64,000 nt of DNA, taken from contig NZ_FTMN01000012.1 in assembly GCF_900155945.1 (NCBI RefSeq), positions 81,822 to 145,821 on the forward strand, read 5' to 3'. A model generated the notes under the pieces. The model had not been told where the DNA came from. It ran no database searches and worked only from the letters and a program-made list of their open reading frames with translations. Below, piece after piece: positions 1 to 8,743 of the stretch; within the stretch, counting starts at the first letter, position 1; the number at the start of each line of letters is the position of its first letter. The DNA is from Marinobacterium stanieri (GTDB lineage Bacteria; Pseudomonadota; Gammaproteobacteria; Pseudomonadales; Balneatricaceae). Made by a program: the position numbers and the translations under genes.

Positions 1-272
1 AGCATGTAGTCGTAAAGGCCATCCAGGTTTTCAGCAACTTCACCCCCCTCTTCAAGGTTCAAACTGCCTTTCAGAGTAACGATGATCTCGCTGGCCTTGT
101 TAATCTGCTGCGTACGCAGCTGAATATCCTTACGCTCAATAGCACCAGCCGCTTTGGCAAGAGCTTCCAGTGCACCACGGAACAACATGCTGATCAACTG
201 GTGCGGGCTTGCTGCCTCGACAGCGGTATTCAGATCGACGCTTTTGTACTGGTTAAGGGCTTTGTTGATCAT
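1..272 (-). CDS. fliS: FliS flagellin export chaperone (3' end cut by window edge)
   Basis: The reverse strand from 272 reads an open frame beginning MINKALNQYKSVDLNTAVEA, followed by SPHQLISMLFRGALEAL, then IERKD and a segment ending GLYDYM. This is the typical FliS N-terminal and helical core (early 'aLnqY', 'sPhqLI.mLf.gal', 'YdYm'). FliS binds the C-terminal helix of flagellin in the cytoplasm and keeps it from polymerising before export. About 90 residues are visible of the usual 120-140; the C-terminus lies outside the window. It sits 38 nt after fliD, so flaG-fliD-fliS look like one transcript driven by the sigma-28 site at 2931. The frame is short because of the window edge, not because it is broken. 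Confidence 0.9.
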   Translation of the reverse strand, partial: MINKALNQYKSVDLNTAVEAASPHQLISMLFRGALEALAKAAGAIERKDIQLRTQQINKASEIIVTLKGSLNLEEGGEVAENLDGLYDYM

Positions 273-310
273 GCGCTAAAAATCTCGTGATTGGGAAAAC
301 GGTTCTAGAA

Positions 311-2377
311 CTAGTTGTTTTGTGCAGTAAATGGCAACCTGTCAAGAATACCATCCAGGGAGTCTCCTGTAGCATTCAGGCTGCTTATAATCCGTTCCAT
401 GGCGAGGAATTGGGCGCTAATACGCGTCTCATACTGCTCCATACGGCGGTCAAGATCCTCACGATCAGATGCGATACCATCCAATTGATTATCCATATTA
501 TCTTCACGTGTCGATATGGCCCCATCGCTGGCAAGAAAGCGATCAATCAGAGAGCTGAGCTCCCCGCCCATACCTCGAGAGAAGCCGACCGTAAAGCTGC
601 CTAAAGCAGCAGACCCTGGCTTGGCAGTGAAGTTAAGACCGTAACCAGAGGAACCAAGAGCAGGCAGTAAGACCTCACCTGCACCAAAGCCCTCTTCACC
701 ATTAATGGTGCCAGCAACATCCTGACCTGCCGTACTGACAACACCAGACGCTGCCCCCAAACCAAGCGCGTCCATAGACGCAGACTGGTTACTGATATTG
801 ACCGTAGAGGTATCGCCGTATTCCCTCGACGTAAAACTGAATTGACCTGTGACCGCATCAAAGCCAACATCTACCGCAGCATTGGAAGACTTAAGATTGC
901 TGTCGCCATTGATTAATGACTGCAGATCAGCCCTGAGCTCTTCGGCTGAATTATAAATCCCATCAAGGGTAATTGTACTTGAGGCAACTCCGTTGACCTC
1001 CAAGCTGAAAGTATAGCCACCACCGGTTGTATCCAGAGGCGTATCAAACAGGTTCTGGATATCTGCACCAACCAGTTCACCTTTAGCCGGGTCCTGAGTA
1101 ATGACGACCTCATAGCTACCAGGCTGAGCTCCATTACCCCGGGTGCCGACACCCACCTCCAGAAAACTGCTACTGGAGGATGTTTTCTGAGCAAATAGGT
1201 CCGCAACCAGGTCGAAGTTGTCATTCATGGCCGAGCTGAACTCGGCTTCATTGATCGACAAGGTACCATCAAGCTCAGTACGAATCCCCAGGTTCGTCAA
1301 CGCGGTGAAACCCGATTCGACCCCCTCAACCTCAGAGCCTATTACCGAACGTAGTTGGCTCAACAAGGATTTGGCCGTACCGTCAGTGGCAAGATCACCC
1401 CGAATTGTCTGGTTGTTTTCGTCCTTGCTGTACCCGGTAAGGTTTTTCGCCGTCTCATAGAAGCTGTTGTAAGCTTCAACAAAATCACGAATCGCCTGAT
1501 CAGCGACACTGGAATCCGACTCGACCGAGAAATTGATACTTTCCCCGACACTTGCTTTGTTGACCGTGAAATTGAATCCATCAATAACATCATCAATTTC
1601 ATTGGTTTCTCGGCGAACTTCCAGGCCATTGATCTTTAGAACTGCATCACTGCCCTGCTGAGTCTCAGTAACGCCAGCGGACAGGCCGGCCTCGTTAAAG
1701 TTAAGTCCCTGCAAGAAAGTTGCGTCCGTACCGGTGCCATCATCAGTACCCGTTACAGACATTGCATTGTCTTCGCCTGATGGCGCGGTCAACATCAGCT
1801 GATATTGGTCGTCCACTTTCATGACACTGGCCTGGACACCAGAGTCACTGCCATTGATCTTCTCAGCCAGAGTTGCAAGTGTATCGTCTGCTTCAACCTC
1901 AATGTTCAACGCTGGCTTATCAGCATTAACACCGAAAGTGTCCGGGTTTCCGGATGCATATGTCCAGGTACCAAACTGAATGCTCAGCTCACCGCTTGCC
2001 CCCAGAGCAGCATCTTTATCACTATTGGCTGCCATAACGAGGGTCTGCGCCTGAGCAACGTCCAGCACTTCGATCTGATAACTACCTGCTTGAGCCCCTG
2101 GATCCAGAGAATTTGGTGTGATCAGGTCAGTATCAGGAAAGGCAACCGAGCGCGCGGCAAAGGTATCCGGGTTTGCCAGAGGCGATAGCATGCTCTGAAA
2201 CTCAGACATGGCACTCTTCAAAGTGCCATACGCTGATATTTGTGCTTCGAGTTTTTCCTGACGGCTATTGAGGCGGTTTTCCTGAGGTGCGCGCTCAAGC
2301 TCGGTTAGCTGAGTGACCAGGTTCGACGTATCTATCCCTGACCCGCCACCAAGGGAAGAAATAATATTATTTGCCAC
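311..2377 (-). CDS. fliD: FliD flagellar filament cap protein
   Basis: This protein of 688 residues forms the cap at the distal end of the filament, where exported flagellin is inserted. The N-terminus, with SLGGGSGIDTSNLVTQLTEL, is the FliD_N signature. The C-terminal part (LSSLIDRFL, REDNMDNQLDGIASDREDLDRRMEQYETRISAQF, MERIISSL) is the FliD_C coiled coil. Repeats with flagellin-IN character (LKINGLEV, near residue 250) lie in the middle. It is longer than the enterobacterial protein (about 470), because the central surface-exposed domains are expanded. The start is GTG at 2377, preceded by a strong AGGAGG ribosome site. It is the second gene of flaG-fliD-fliS. Confidence 0.95.
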   Translation of the reverse strand: MANNIISSLGGGSGIDTSNLVTQLTELERAPQENRLNSRQEKLEAQISAYGTLKSAMSEFQSMLSPLANPDTFAARSVAFPDTDLITPNSLDPGAQAGSYQIEVLDVAQAQTLVMAANSDKDAALGASGELSIQFGTWTYASGNPDTFGVNADKPALNIEVEADDTLATLAEKINGSDSGVQASVMKVDDQYQLMLTAPSGEDNAMSVTGTDDGTGTDATFLQGLNFNEAGLSAGVTETQQGSDAVLKINGLEVRRETNEIDDVIDGFNFTVNKASVGESINFSVESDSSVADQAIRDFVEAYNSFYETAKNLTGYSKDENNQTIRGDLATDGTAKSLLSQLRSVIGSEVEGVESGFTALTNLGIRTELDGTLSINEAEFSSAMNDNFDLVADLFAQKTSSSSSFLEVGVGTRGNGAQPGSYEVVITQDPAKGELVGADIQNLFDTPLDTTGGGYTFSLEVNGVASSTITLDGIYNSAEELRADLQSLINGDSNLKSSNAAVDVGFDAVTGQFSFTSREYGDTSTVNISNQSASMDALGLGAASGVVSTAGQDVAGTINGEEGFGAGEVLLPALGSSGYGLNFTAKPGSAALGSFTVGFSRGMGGELSSLIDRFLASDGAISTREDNMDNQLDGIASDREDLDRRMEQYETRISAQFLAMERIISSLNATGDSLDGILDRLPFTAQNN

Positions 2378-2423
2378 AATTAACCTCCTGGACTCTCAAA
2401 CGCCAAATTCCGCTTTGGCAAGC

Positions 2424-2819
2424 CTATGCACGTTCATCAAAGATGAGACCGACCATTCCTTCAAGAAACTCAGAAAACTTCAAAGTTTCTTCCGAAGGAA
2501 TCTGTCGTACAACCTCATCTGTATCTCGATCCACAACCTTAATCACCACATCCTCCGTAGAATCATCTACCGAGAACTGAAGCGAGCGGTTGTAGCTATC
2601 CATGAGCTGGTTCATTTTCTCAACAGCTTCCTGCAAGTCTTCAATCGAAGCCGCAGTTTTCTCAGTAGCGTTCGTCTGCTGCACTGATTCAGACGAAGCA
2701 TTAACCGTTTGAACCGGTACTGCCGATGCATTCGTCGACCCGGCATCTGCCATCTGACGAGAAGATGTACCCTGCTGTATTGCCTGGGCGCTACCTACGC
2801 CCGAAGAGTCGATATTCAT
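2424..2819 (-). CDS. flaG: FlaG family flagellar protein
   Basis: A 131-residue protein with a variable serine- and threonine-rich N-terminal half and a conserved C-terminal half: LQFSVDDSTEDVVIKVVDRD, then TDEVVRQIPSEE and a stretch ending GLIFDERA. This is the FlaG domain (LxFxxxd...vVkVvD..T.EViRQIPpEe). FlaG proteins influence filament length in Pseudomonas, Vibrio and Campylobacter; the mechanism is not settled. The gene directly precedes fliD, the usual order. A sigma-28 promoter motif at 2931-2957 lies about 110 nt upstream of its ATG. The ribosome site (GGGGG) is weak. Confidence 0.9.
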   Translation of the reverse strand: MNIDSSGVGSAQAIQQGTSSRQMADAGSTNASAVPVQTVNASSESVQQTNATEKTAASIEDLQEAVEKMNQLMDSYNRSLQFSVDDSTEDVVIKVVDRDTDEVVRQIPSEETLKFSEFLEGMVGLIFDERA

Positions 2820-2930
2820 ATGACCCCCAGTGATCTACTGTTATTCATACAAGCAAGAATCCCATTATGACACACCCGGCTCCGCTTGCCCCAGTTACAG
2901 GCAGATGAAACGCACTGCCCCGTAGCCTCT

Positions 2931-2957
2931 ATGTCGGCCACCAAGAGACTATCTTTA
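2931..2957 (-). promoter_or_regulatory. Sigma-28 (FliA) promoter for flaG-fliD-fliS
   Basis: On the minus strand TAAA (2957-2954) is followed by exactly 15 nt and then GCCGACAT (2938-2931). The consensus is TAAA-N15-GCCGATAA, so the -35 is perfect and the -10 matches 6 of 8. It lies between the fliC terminator and flaG and points into flaG, as expected for a late flagellar gene set. Confidence 0.75.
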
Positions 2958-2972
2958 GCTTATTTTTTATAC

Positions 2973-2994
2973 AAAAAAGCCACCCGAAGGTGGC
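2973..2994 (-). terminator. Rho-independent terminator of fliC
   Basis: On the minus strand GCCACC-TTCG-GGTGGC forms a 6-bp stem capped by a stable C(UUCG)G tetraloop and is followed by six T. It starts 26 nt after the fliC stop codon and isolates flagellin mRNA from flaG-fliD-fliS. Confidence 0.9.
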
Positions 2995-3020
2995 CTTTTC
3001 TTTTTAGCTCTGTCGAAGGC

Positions 3021-5111
3021 TTACTGGAGCAGAGACAGTACCTGCTGGGGAGCGGCATTGGCCTGCGCCAGCATGGAAGTACCAGCCTGCTGCAATACCT
3101 GAGCACGGGACAGGTTTGCTGATTCCTGTGCAAAGTCAGCGTCTTCGATACGTGAACGAGCTGCAGACACGTTCTCGGAGATGTTGGACAGGTTATTCAT
3201 AGTGAAGTCCAGACGGTTCTGAACCGCACCCAAATCACCGCGAGTCTCGTTGATCTTTTCCAGCGCGTTATCGATTGCGCCAATTGCTTTCTGAGCACCT
3301 GCAGCAGTACTGATGTCGATGTTGGCAATAGATGAGCCATCTTCACCGCCGCCGTAAGTACCCACCTTCAAGCCCGAATTGGCAATATTACCTGTAGACC
3401 CGTTGGAAACAGTAATCTCGCTATCAGACTTGAGAGTAAACTCACCAATAAAGGTAGAGTTTGCTGCCACACCAACTTCGGAGCCGTTGGTAACATTCAG
3501 TTCAATATTACGGCCATCTTCGGCAATCAGCTGCACACCGCCGCCTGCGGTAGTGCCGTCTTCACCTGTATCGACAGCAGTCACGCCTGTTTGATCAGAA
3601 ATAGCATTCACTGCATCAACGAAAGTCTGACGGTTAATGCTGTTGTCTGTGGTACTTGTGAATGCTTGAATTGAAACACCGTTGATGGTGCCGGACACCG
3701 CTGCACTACCTGCATTGGTCTGAGCTGTATCGTTATTAACGATATTTTCATTTACGACAGCTGTAACACCTGTCTTGTCAGAGACCTCGTTAATGGCAGC
3801 AGCTTTGGAAATCGCACTCGCATCCTTATTGACACTAGAGGCTGTATCATCAACAGCTGACGAGGCACCAATAGACACGCCATTGATCACAACATCTCCG
3901 GCAACCAGCGCTGTTGTACTGTCATTCAAATTTGAAGAAACCTGAGAAGCGGCGCCACTGTAGGAGCCTTCCTGGAAACCAGCATCAGCAGCACTACCTG
4001 TTGCGCCAGATTCAATAGTGATATCACTTCCACTGTCAGAAACAAGCGTTACAGTGCCAGTAGCAATTCGAGCCGCGCCATCATTACCACCCAGACCAGT
4101 CTGAGCGGATGTGACACCAGCAAGCTCCAAGGCAATATTACGGCCGTCATCAGCAACCAAAGTGATACCGCCATCGTCACTGTCGGTGTTGACGGCACGG
4201 ACACCAGTACGATCACTTTCAGCGTTAATTGCGTCAGTAATCGCAGCACGGGTAGTTGCGGCATCTGCGGTAGTTTCAACGCTGATTGCAACGCCGTTTA
4301 CAGTAACGGTACCAGCCGCGTCACCCGCGGTCATTGATGCACCGCCAAGAGTAGTTTCACCTACGACTGCAGTAACGCCTGTCTGGTCCGATTTTTCATT
4401 GATTGCCGCAGCAGTAGAAAGAGCACTGCCAGTTTTACCCGCTGAAGATGCATTGTCTGCTGAAGAGTCAGCTGCATCAATGGAAACACCATTAATAACC
4501 AGGTCACCGGTGCCCAGCTGAGTCATATTTGTAACCGCAGTGGCAACATCTGCTCCATCTGCAGTCCGGCTAATTGAACCAACACCCGCAGAATCGGAAA
4601 CACCCAAGTTTTCAGAGTCAAGTGCACCGATGCTGAAATCAATAGTCTGATTCGCTTCTGAGCCAACCTGCAGAGAGATATCTCCCAACGTACCGTCAAG
4701 AATTTTTTGACCGTTGAAGCTGGTAGTTTCAGCAATTCGAGTCAGTTCTTCTTTCAGCTGTTCAACTTCGGCATTCAAGGTTGAGCGGTTACCAGTATCA
4801 TAGGTTCCGTTCGCGGACTGGATTGACAGCTCACGCATACGCTGAAGAATGTTGGTAGACTCGTCCAGTGCACCTTCCGCGGTCTGGATCAGAGAAACAC
4901 CATCATTAGCGTTACGAACCGCCTGATCCAAGCCTCGGACCTGAGAGGTCATACGGTTTGCGATGGACAGACCTGCCGCGTCGTCAGCAGCGGAGTTGAT
5001 CCGCTTACCACTGGTCAGGCGCTCCATCGAGGTGTTCAGGTCATTCTGGCTCTTGTTCAGCTGATTCTGAGCATTGAGCGACATGATGTTTGAGTTGATT
5101 ACCATTGCCAT
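3021..5111 (-). CDS. fliC: Flagellin, filament subunit with duplicated central domain
   Basis: A 696-residue flagellin. The conserved D0/D1 N-terminus (about residues 1-170, with [20 protein letters not shown]) and C-terminus (about 595-696, ending [13 protein letters not shown]) are intact. The centre is unusual: residues about 202-386 and 405-589 are two copies of one unit, each starting GD(L/V)VINGVSI, containing two flagellin-IN motifs (AINxxSDxTGVTAV) and a (A/E)DGRNI segment, and ending G(S/T)Y(S/G)G. This region forms the surface-exposed D2/D3 domains. A perfect sigma-28 promoter and a GAGGAG ribosome site lie upstream and a strong terminator downstream, so the gene is monocistronic. 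The adjoining glycosyltransferase suggests that surface Ser/Thr of this protein are glycosylated; this is inference. Confidence 0.97.
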   Translation of the reverse strand: MAMVINSNIMSLNAQNQLNKSQNDLNTSMERLTSGKRINSAADDAAGLSIANRMTSQVRGLDQAVRNANDGVSLIQTAEGALDESTNILQRMRELSIQSANGTYDTGNRSTLNAEVEQLKEELTRIAETTSFNGQKILDGTLGDISLQVGSEANQTIDFSIGALDSENLGVSDSAGVGSISRTADGADVATAVTNMTQLGTGDLVINGVSIDAADSSADNASSAGKTGSALSTAAAINEKSDQTGVTAVVGETTLGGASMTAGDAAGTVTVNGVAISVETTADAATTRAAITDAINAESDRTGVRAVNTDSDDGGITLVADDGRNIALELAGVTSAQTGLGGNDGAARIATGTVTLVSDSGSDITIESGATGSAADAGFQEGSYSGAASQVSSNLNDSTTALVAGDVVINGVSIGASSAVDDTASSVNKDASAISKAAAINEVSDKTGVTAVVNENIVNNDTAQTNAGSAAVSGTINGVSIQAFTSTTDNSINRQTFVDAVNAISDQTGVTAVDTGEDGTTAGGGVQLIAEDGRNIELNVTNGSEVGVAANSTFIGEFTLKSDSEITVSNGSTGNIANSGLKVGTYGGGEDGSSIANIDISTAAGAQKAIGAIDNALEKINETRGDLGAVQNRLDFTMNNLSNISENVSAARSRIEDADFAQESANLSRAQVLQQAGTSMLAQANAAPQQVLSLLQ

Positions 5112-5195
5112 GAGTCGTTCTCCTCAATAGGGCAGCCTGTTCGGCCATTGTGCAATGAAGTATAAATTGAGCAGCATTGTCTGCTTGTGATCCTG

Positions 5196-5222
5196 TTATC
5201 GGCACCCTGCAGCAGGGCTTTA
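5196..5222 (-). promoter_or_regulatory. Sigma-28 (FliA) promoter of fliC
   Basis: Minus strand: TAAA (5222-5219), 15 nt, GCCGATAA (5203-5196), identical to the consensus at all 12 positions. The spacer itself is an inverted repeat, CCCTGC-N-GCAGGG in top-strand coordinates 5205-5217. The predicted 5' leader is about 75-80 nt. The rest of the 264-bp gap between fliC and the divergent glycosyltransferase gene shows no other feature I can support. Confidence 0.92.
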
Positions 5223-5375
5223 GAAAAAATTCAGATTGATTTCACACCTCTGCTTGGATCGAGAGAAGTTCCACAGGATCCACGCCAGTAGTTACTCCAG
5301 AACAGCGCATCTAGCGTTCATTTAAATGGAATTTTTAAGTAACCTTTGAGCAAAGATAAGGGCAGGATCTAATTC

Positions 5376-8300
5376 ATGGCTAAGAAAGCGCGTAACAGGA
5401 AACAACAAGCAACAAGAACTGCTCAGACGAATCAGGGGCAGAGTCTGTTAAAGCAGCTAGAACAGCAGTGCAAACGCCTCCCTAACAATCCCGCCGTTTG
5501 GAAAGGGCTTGCAGCCTGGCACTTACAAGAGGGTGACATCGCACGTGCCTTATCACCAGCGAAACGTGCATTTGAACTAGCCCCTGAAGATGCATCTATT
5601 GCGGTGCAATACGCTGCAGCACTTCGCAGAGCCGACCAAATAAACAAAGCAATTGAAGTCTTATCACTGGCATATAACACCAACCAAAAAGATGCAAAGC
5701 TCTGTAATGACCTTGCACTTATGCATTACAACATAGGCCAATACCAAGCAGCCCTGAACGTCTGCGACTCTTGCTTGGGAACGAACCTCGAGCAACCAGG
5801 GTTACTTCAGCTAAAAGCCTCAGCCCTAAAGGCCCTTCACCGGCTGGAAAAAGCCAAAGGCTTATTTGAACACCTTGCCAAACTCCAGCCAGCCGACTTC
5901 AGGCACTGGATGGACATTGGTAATATTGAACGAGATCTGGGCAATCTGGATCGCGCTCTAGAGTGCTATCAGCAGGCGATGACACTCAGCGGCGATGATG
6001 CTTCAGCGTACTCAAATTACCTGACAACCTTGCACTATCATCCAGACAAATCCAGAGACGAAATTTTTAAAGCCTGCAAGTTATGGCAAGAACAATACGC
6101 TCCTGCATGGCAGGAAACAGAGCATAAGCATCTCAGCATGGAGCCGGAAAAGAAGCTCCGTATTGGTTTGATATCGGATGGTTTCAAACGCAGCCCAGTA
6201 GGACAGATGATAACCTCGGTTCTGGAAGCCTTCCCAAAAGAACAAGCAGACTTTATTGCATTCAGTAGCAATGATGCGAGAGACGACATCACTACTCGTA
6301 TAGCAAATTGCTGTAGTGAATGGCACCGTATAACACAGCTGTTTGGTCCTGAGCTATTTGAGCATATAAAAAGCCAAAAAATCGACATCCTTATAGACCT
6401 TGCAGGACACAATAACGGCTCCAGAATGTCAGCTATTGCAATGAAGCCTGCCCCCATTATCATAAAATGGGTCGGTGGCCTCATTAACACCACGGCAGTG
6501 GATGCCATCGACTACTTGCTCAGTGACCACATTGAGACGCCGACAGGGCACGATCAATATTATACAGAAAAACTGATCAAAATGCCTCATGACTATATTT
6601 GTTATGATCCCCCAGAATACACACCTGCTGTCAATACGCTACCAGCACTAAATAACGAATACATAACTTTCGGTTGTTTTAACAATCCAACTAAAATAAA
6701 TAAAGTCATACTTTCGTGCTGGGCTGACATCATGCACTTGACGCCCAATTCACGTTTGTTGTTAAAAAGCTTCCAATTTAATAGTCCTGAGTTAGTAAAA
6801 CGCATAACCCAAGAAATGGAAGCTATGGGAATAGACAAGGACCGACTTATTCTGGAAGGACCGTCCCCACACCAAGAGCTTCTGCGCTCATATAACCGTG
6901 TTGATATAGCATTAGATACTTGGCCATATTCGGGTGGACTTACAACTTGTGAAGCCATGTTAATGGGCGTCCCTGTTGTGACTTGTACAGGGCCAACTTT
7001 TGCAGGTCGACATTCTGCATCACATATCAAGAACGCAGGTATGTACGAGCTAGTTACTGACAGTTTTTCCCAATATAAGACCAGGGTTTTAGAACTGACA
7101 TCAGACTTATCCAGCCTATCTATAATAAGAGAAAACTTGCGTACAATATTTTTACAATCTAATGTTTGTGCAGATAAGGAGTACGCAAATACACTTTCTA
7201 TTGTGTTAAGAACAATTTGGAGAAGACATGCTAAAGGACTTGCCACGGAAAGCATTTCTTGCACAGAGACACGTGATAAAGTCCAGCAAGATTTATCACC
7301 CCCCCTTCAAAGTGAAGAGAAAAAAAGTAGAGAAATCTCATCAATCAACCCTAACAAGAAAACTTTTGTCCATTTATGCTTTAATAATATGCACAGTGAA
7401 CCACTTCTAGACACTCTGAGTAATGGAAAATATATAGAAGATTATAATAGTATTATCTTTATTGAAAAGACACGAGCAGTGGTCAACTATGATGTAGATA
7501 TAACGAAAAACAATTCAGCATATTTTTTTAATGCCTCAGATGATCTACACGATGTCATAAAAACGTGTCTACATTCAAACGTTACAGCCGTTTTTATTCA
7601 TGGAATATTCTTTGAATGGCAACTTAAAGCAATTGAAAAGATAAATGGGGAAAAACCATGTATATGGACATTATGGGGAGGTGATCTATATGGCAATTTG
7701 AATAACAATGATTTTATTGGATTTGTGAATAATAATATTAGTTACGTAGCAACTAGCCTCGATGATGAGATTAGAATTTTCAATGATACGTTTTCACCCA
7801 AGCCATCTTTAGAAATAAAATATGACTTTGGGTACGAAGACATATCTGTTCCAGAAATAAAAGAAAAATTAATCTTTGTTGGTAATAGCGGAGACCCATC
7901 AAATAACCATATTGATATTCTGAGGTCACTCGCTTTAAAACAAGACATAAAAAACTACACTGTTATAATTCCGTATACATACAATGGAAATGATGAGTCA
8001 CTCATTAGCATTAAAGAAGAAATTAAAAACCTAGGTATAAAAAATGTTCACATTTTAACAAAACATATAAAAAAATCTGATTACTACAAGGTTTTAGGGT
8101 CTGCAGAAATCTATATATCGGCTCATAACAGACAACAAGGATTTGGGCATGTTGCTGCATGTTTTTATTTTGGTGTCAGCGTGGTAATGAGAAAAGAAAT
8201 AACGGTTTCAGGGCTTAAGTCATTAAACCCAGTATGGTCTCGAGTAATTCTGAAGCAAGGTTTTTTTGCGCATGACTATGAGGAATTTAAAAAAGCCCAT

Positions 8301-8429
8301 ACAATTGAAAGCATGAATAATTCTGAGCTTACCCAAAGAAACAAATCACTATCACGTAGAATATATGGAAGACAATCCTCTGCCGATACTTTTGCTCAAG
8401 CATATAAGCAATTATCTGATGCAGTGTGA
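5376..8429 (+). CDS. TPR - OGT-like - WecF-like fusion glycosyltransferase (putative flagellin glycosyltransferase)
   Basis: A 1017-residue, apparently cytoplasmic protein with no signal peptide or membrane segment. Residues about 25-230 are TPR repeats. About 254-620 resemble the OGT/SPINDLY catalytic domain: LRIGLISDGF near 260 and, near 515, DTWPYSGGLTTCEAMLMGVP followed by VVT and FAGRHSASHI, matching the family's UDP-sugar site. A polar linker (about 625-660) leads to a second transferase domain (663-1005) resembling WecF, the TDP-Fuc4NAc:lipid II transferase, with WGGDLYG near 767, VGNSGDPSNNHID near 836 and RQQGFG. OGT-like enzymes modify Ser/Thr on proteins, often flagellin; a WecF-like domain would extend the chain with a Fuc4N sugar. 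Flagellin lies on one side and a dTDP-Fuc4N operon on the other. DNA for the C-terminal domain is visibly AT-richer than the first half. No frameshift is seen at the junction. Confidence 0.85.
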   Translation: MAKKARNRKQQATRTAQTNQGQSLLKQLEQQCKRLPNNPAVWKGLAAWHLQEGDIARALSPAKRAFELAPEDASIAVQYAAALRRADQINKAIEVLSLAYNTNQKDAKLCNDLALMHYNIGQYQAALNVCDSCLGTNLEQPGLLQLKASALKALHRLEKAKGLFEHLAKLQPADFRHWMDIGNIERDLGNLDRALECYQQAMTLSGDDASAYSNYLTTLHYHPDKSRDEIFKACKLWQEQYAPAWQETEHKHLSMEPEKKLRIGLISDGFKRSPVGQMITSVLEAFPKEQADFIAFSSNDARDDITTRIANCCSEWHRITQLFGPELFEHIKSQKIDILIDLAGHNNGSRMSAIAMKPAPIIIKWVGGLINTTAVDAIDYLLSDHIETPTGHDQYYTEKLIKMPHDYICYDPPEYTPAVNTLPALNNEYITFGCFNNPTKINKVILSCWADIMHLTPNSRLLLKSFQFNSPELVKRITQEMEAMGIDKDRLILEGPSPHQELLRSYNRVDIALDTWPYSGGLTTCEAMLMGVPVVTCTGPTFAGRHSASHIKNAGMYELVTDSFSQYKTRVLELTSDLSSLSIIRENLRTIFLQSNVCADKEYANTLSIVLRTIWRRHAKGLATESISCTETRDKVQQDLSPPLQSEEKKSREISSINPNKKTFVHLCFNNMHSEPLLDTLSNGKYIEDYNSIIFIEKTRAVVNYDVDITKNNSAYFFNASDDLHDVIKTCLHSNVTAVFIHGIFFEWQLKAIEKINGEKPCIWTLWGGDLYGNLNNNDFIGFVNNNISYVATSLDDEIRIFNDTFSPKPSLEIKYDFGYEDISVPEIKEKLIFVGNSGDPSNNHIDILRSLALKQDIKNYTVIIPYTYNGNDESLISIKEEIKNLGIKNVHILTKHIKKSDYYKVLGSAEIYISAHNRQQGFGHVAACFYFGVSVVMRKEITVSGLKSLNPVWSRVILKQGFFAHDYEEFKKAHTIESMNNSELTQRNKSLSRRIYGRQSSADTFAQAYKQLSDAV

Positions 8430-8743
8430 TACCTCCCATTTCAATCAGGTAAGCTGTAAGCCTGCCCATGGCAGCCTATAAAGAATTCAATGTGACCGCA
8501 CACGCCATATCAGATGACCTTGCAAGCGGCCACACTATTCGAGAATAAAGCGATTCAATGCGGGCTTCCAATTTCAGATCTACAACGTAGATTTACTGGA
8601 AGCCTGCTGTGCAGTGAGGGGGACTACTTTCAGTTCACTGTCATCCTTTAAGAAGAGCTTCCGCCGCATGTTATCAATGCAGGGGGTCACTCAATAATCG
8701 TAGGAGTTACACAATCAGATTTACAGGCCCGATGTAAGGGTAC
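8430..8743. other. Gene-free gap between convergent glycosyltransferase and wecE genes
   Basis: The 314-bp region lies between two convergent stop codons. I find no open frame with coding character and no hairpin followed by a T-tract. It holds the imperfect inverted repeat listed at 8563-8604. Nothing else can be supported. Confidence 0.6.
8563..8604. repeat. Imperfect inverted repeat in the convergent gap
   Basis: GGCTTCCA (8563-8570) pairs with TGGAAGCC (8597-8604), and an inner ATCTAC (8578-8583) pairs with GTAGAT (8587-8592) around a 3-nt loop. No T-tract follows on either strand, so it is not a classical intrinsic terminator. It could still act as an mRNA 3'-end hairpin for either convergent gene. 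Confidence 0.5.

Noticed and set aside
311..2377. Several long open frames opposite fliD, flgK, recB and other genes
   Set aside because: They are shadows of conserved genes in other frames, with no ribosome sites, domains or consistent composition.
8430..8743. Possible insertion-sequence remnant or attachment site at the edge of the glycan locus
   Set aside because: No transposase fragment, no terminal repeats with target duplication and no tRNA boundary were visible.
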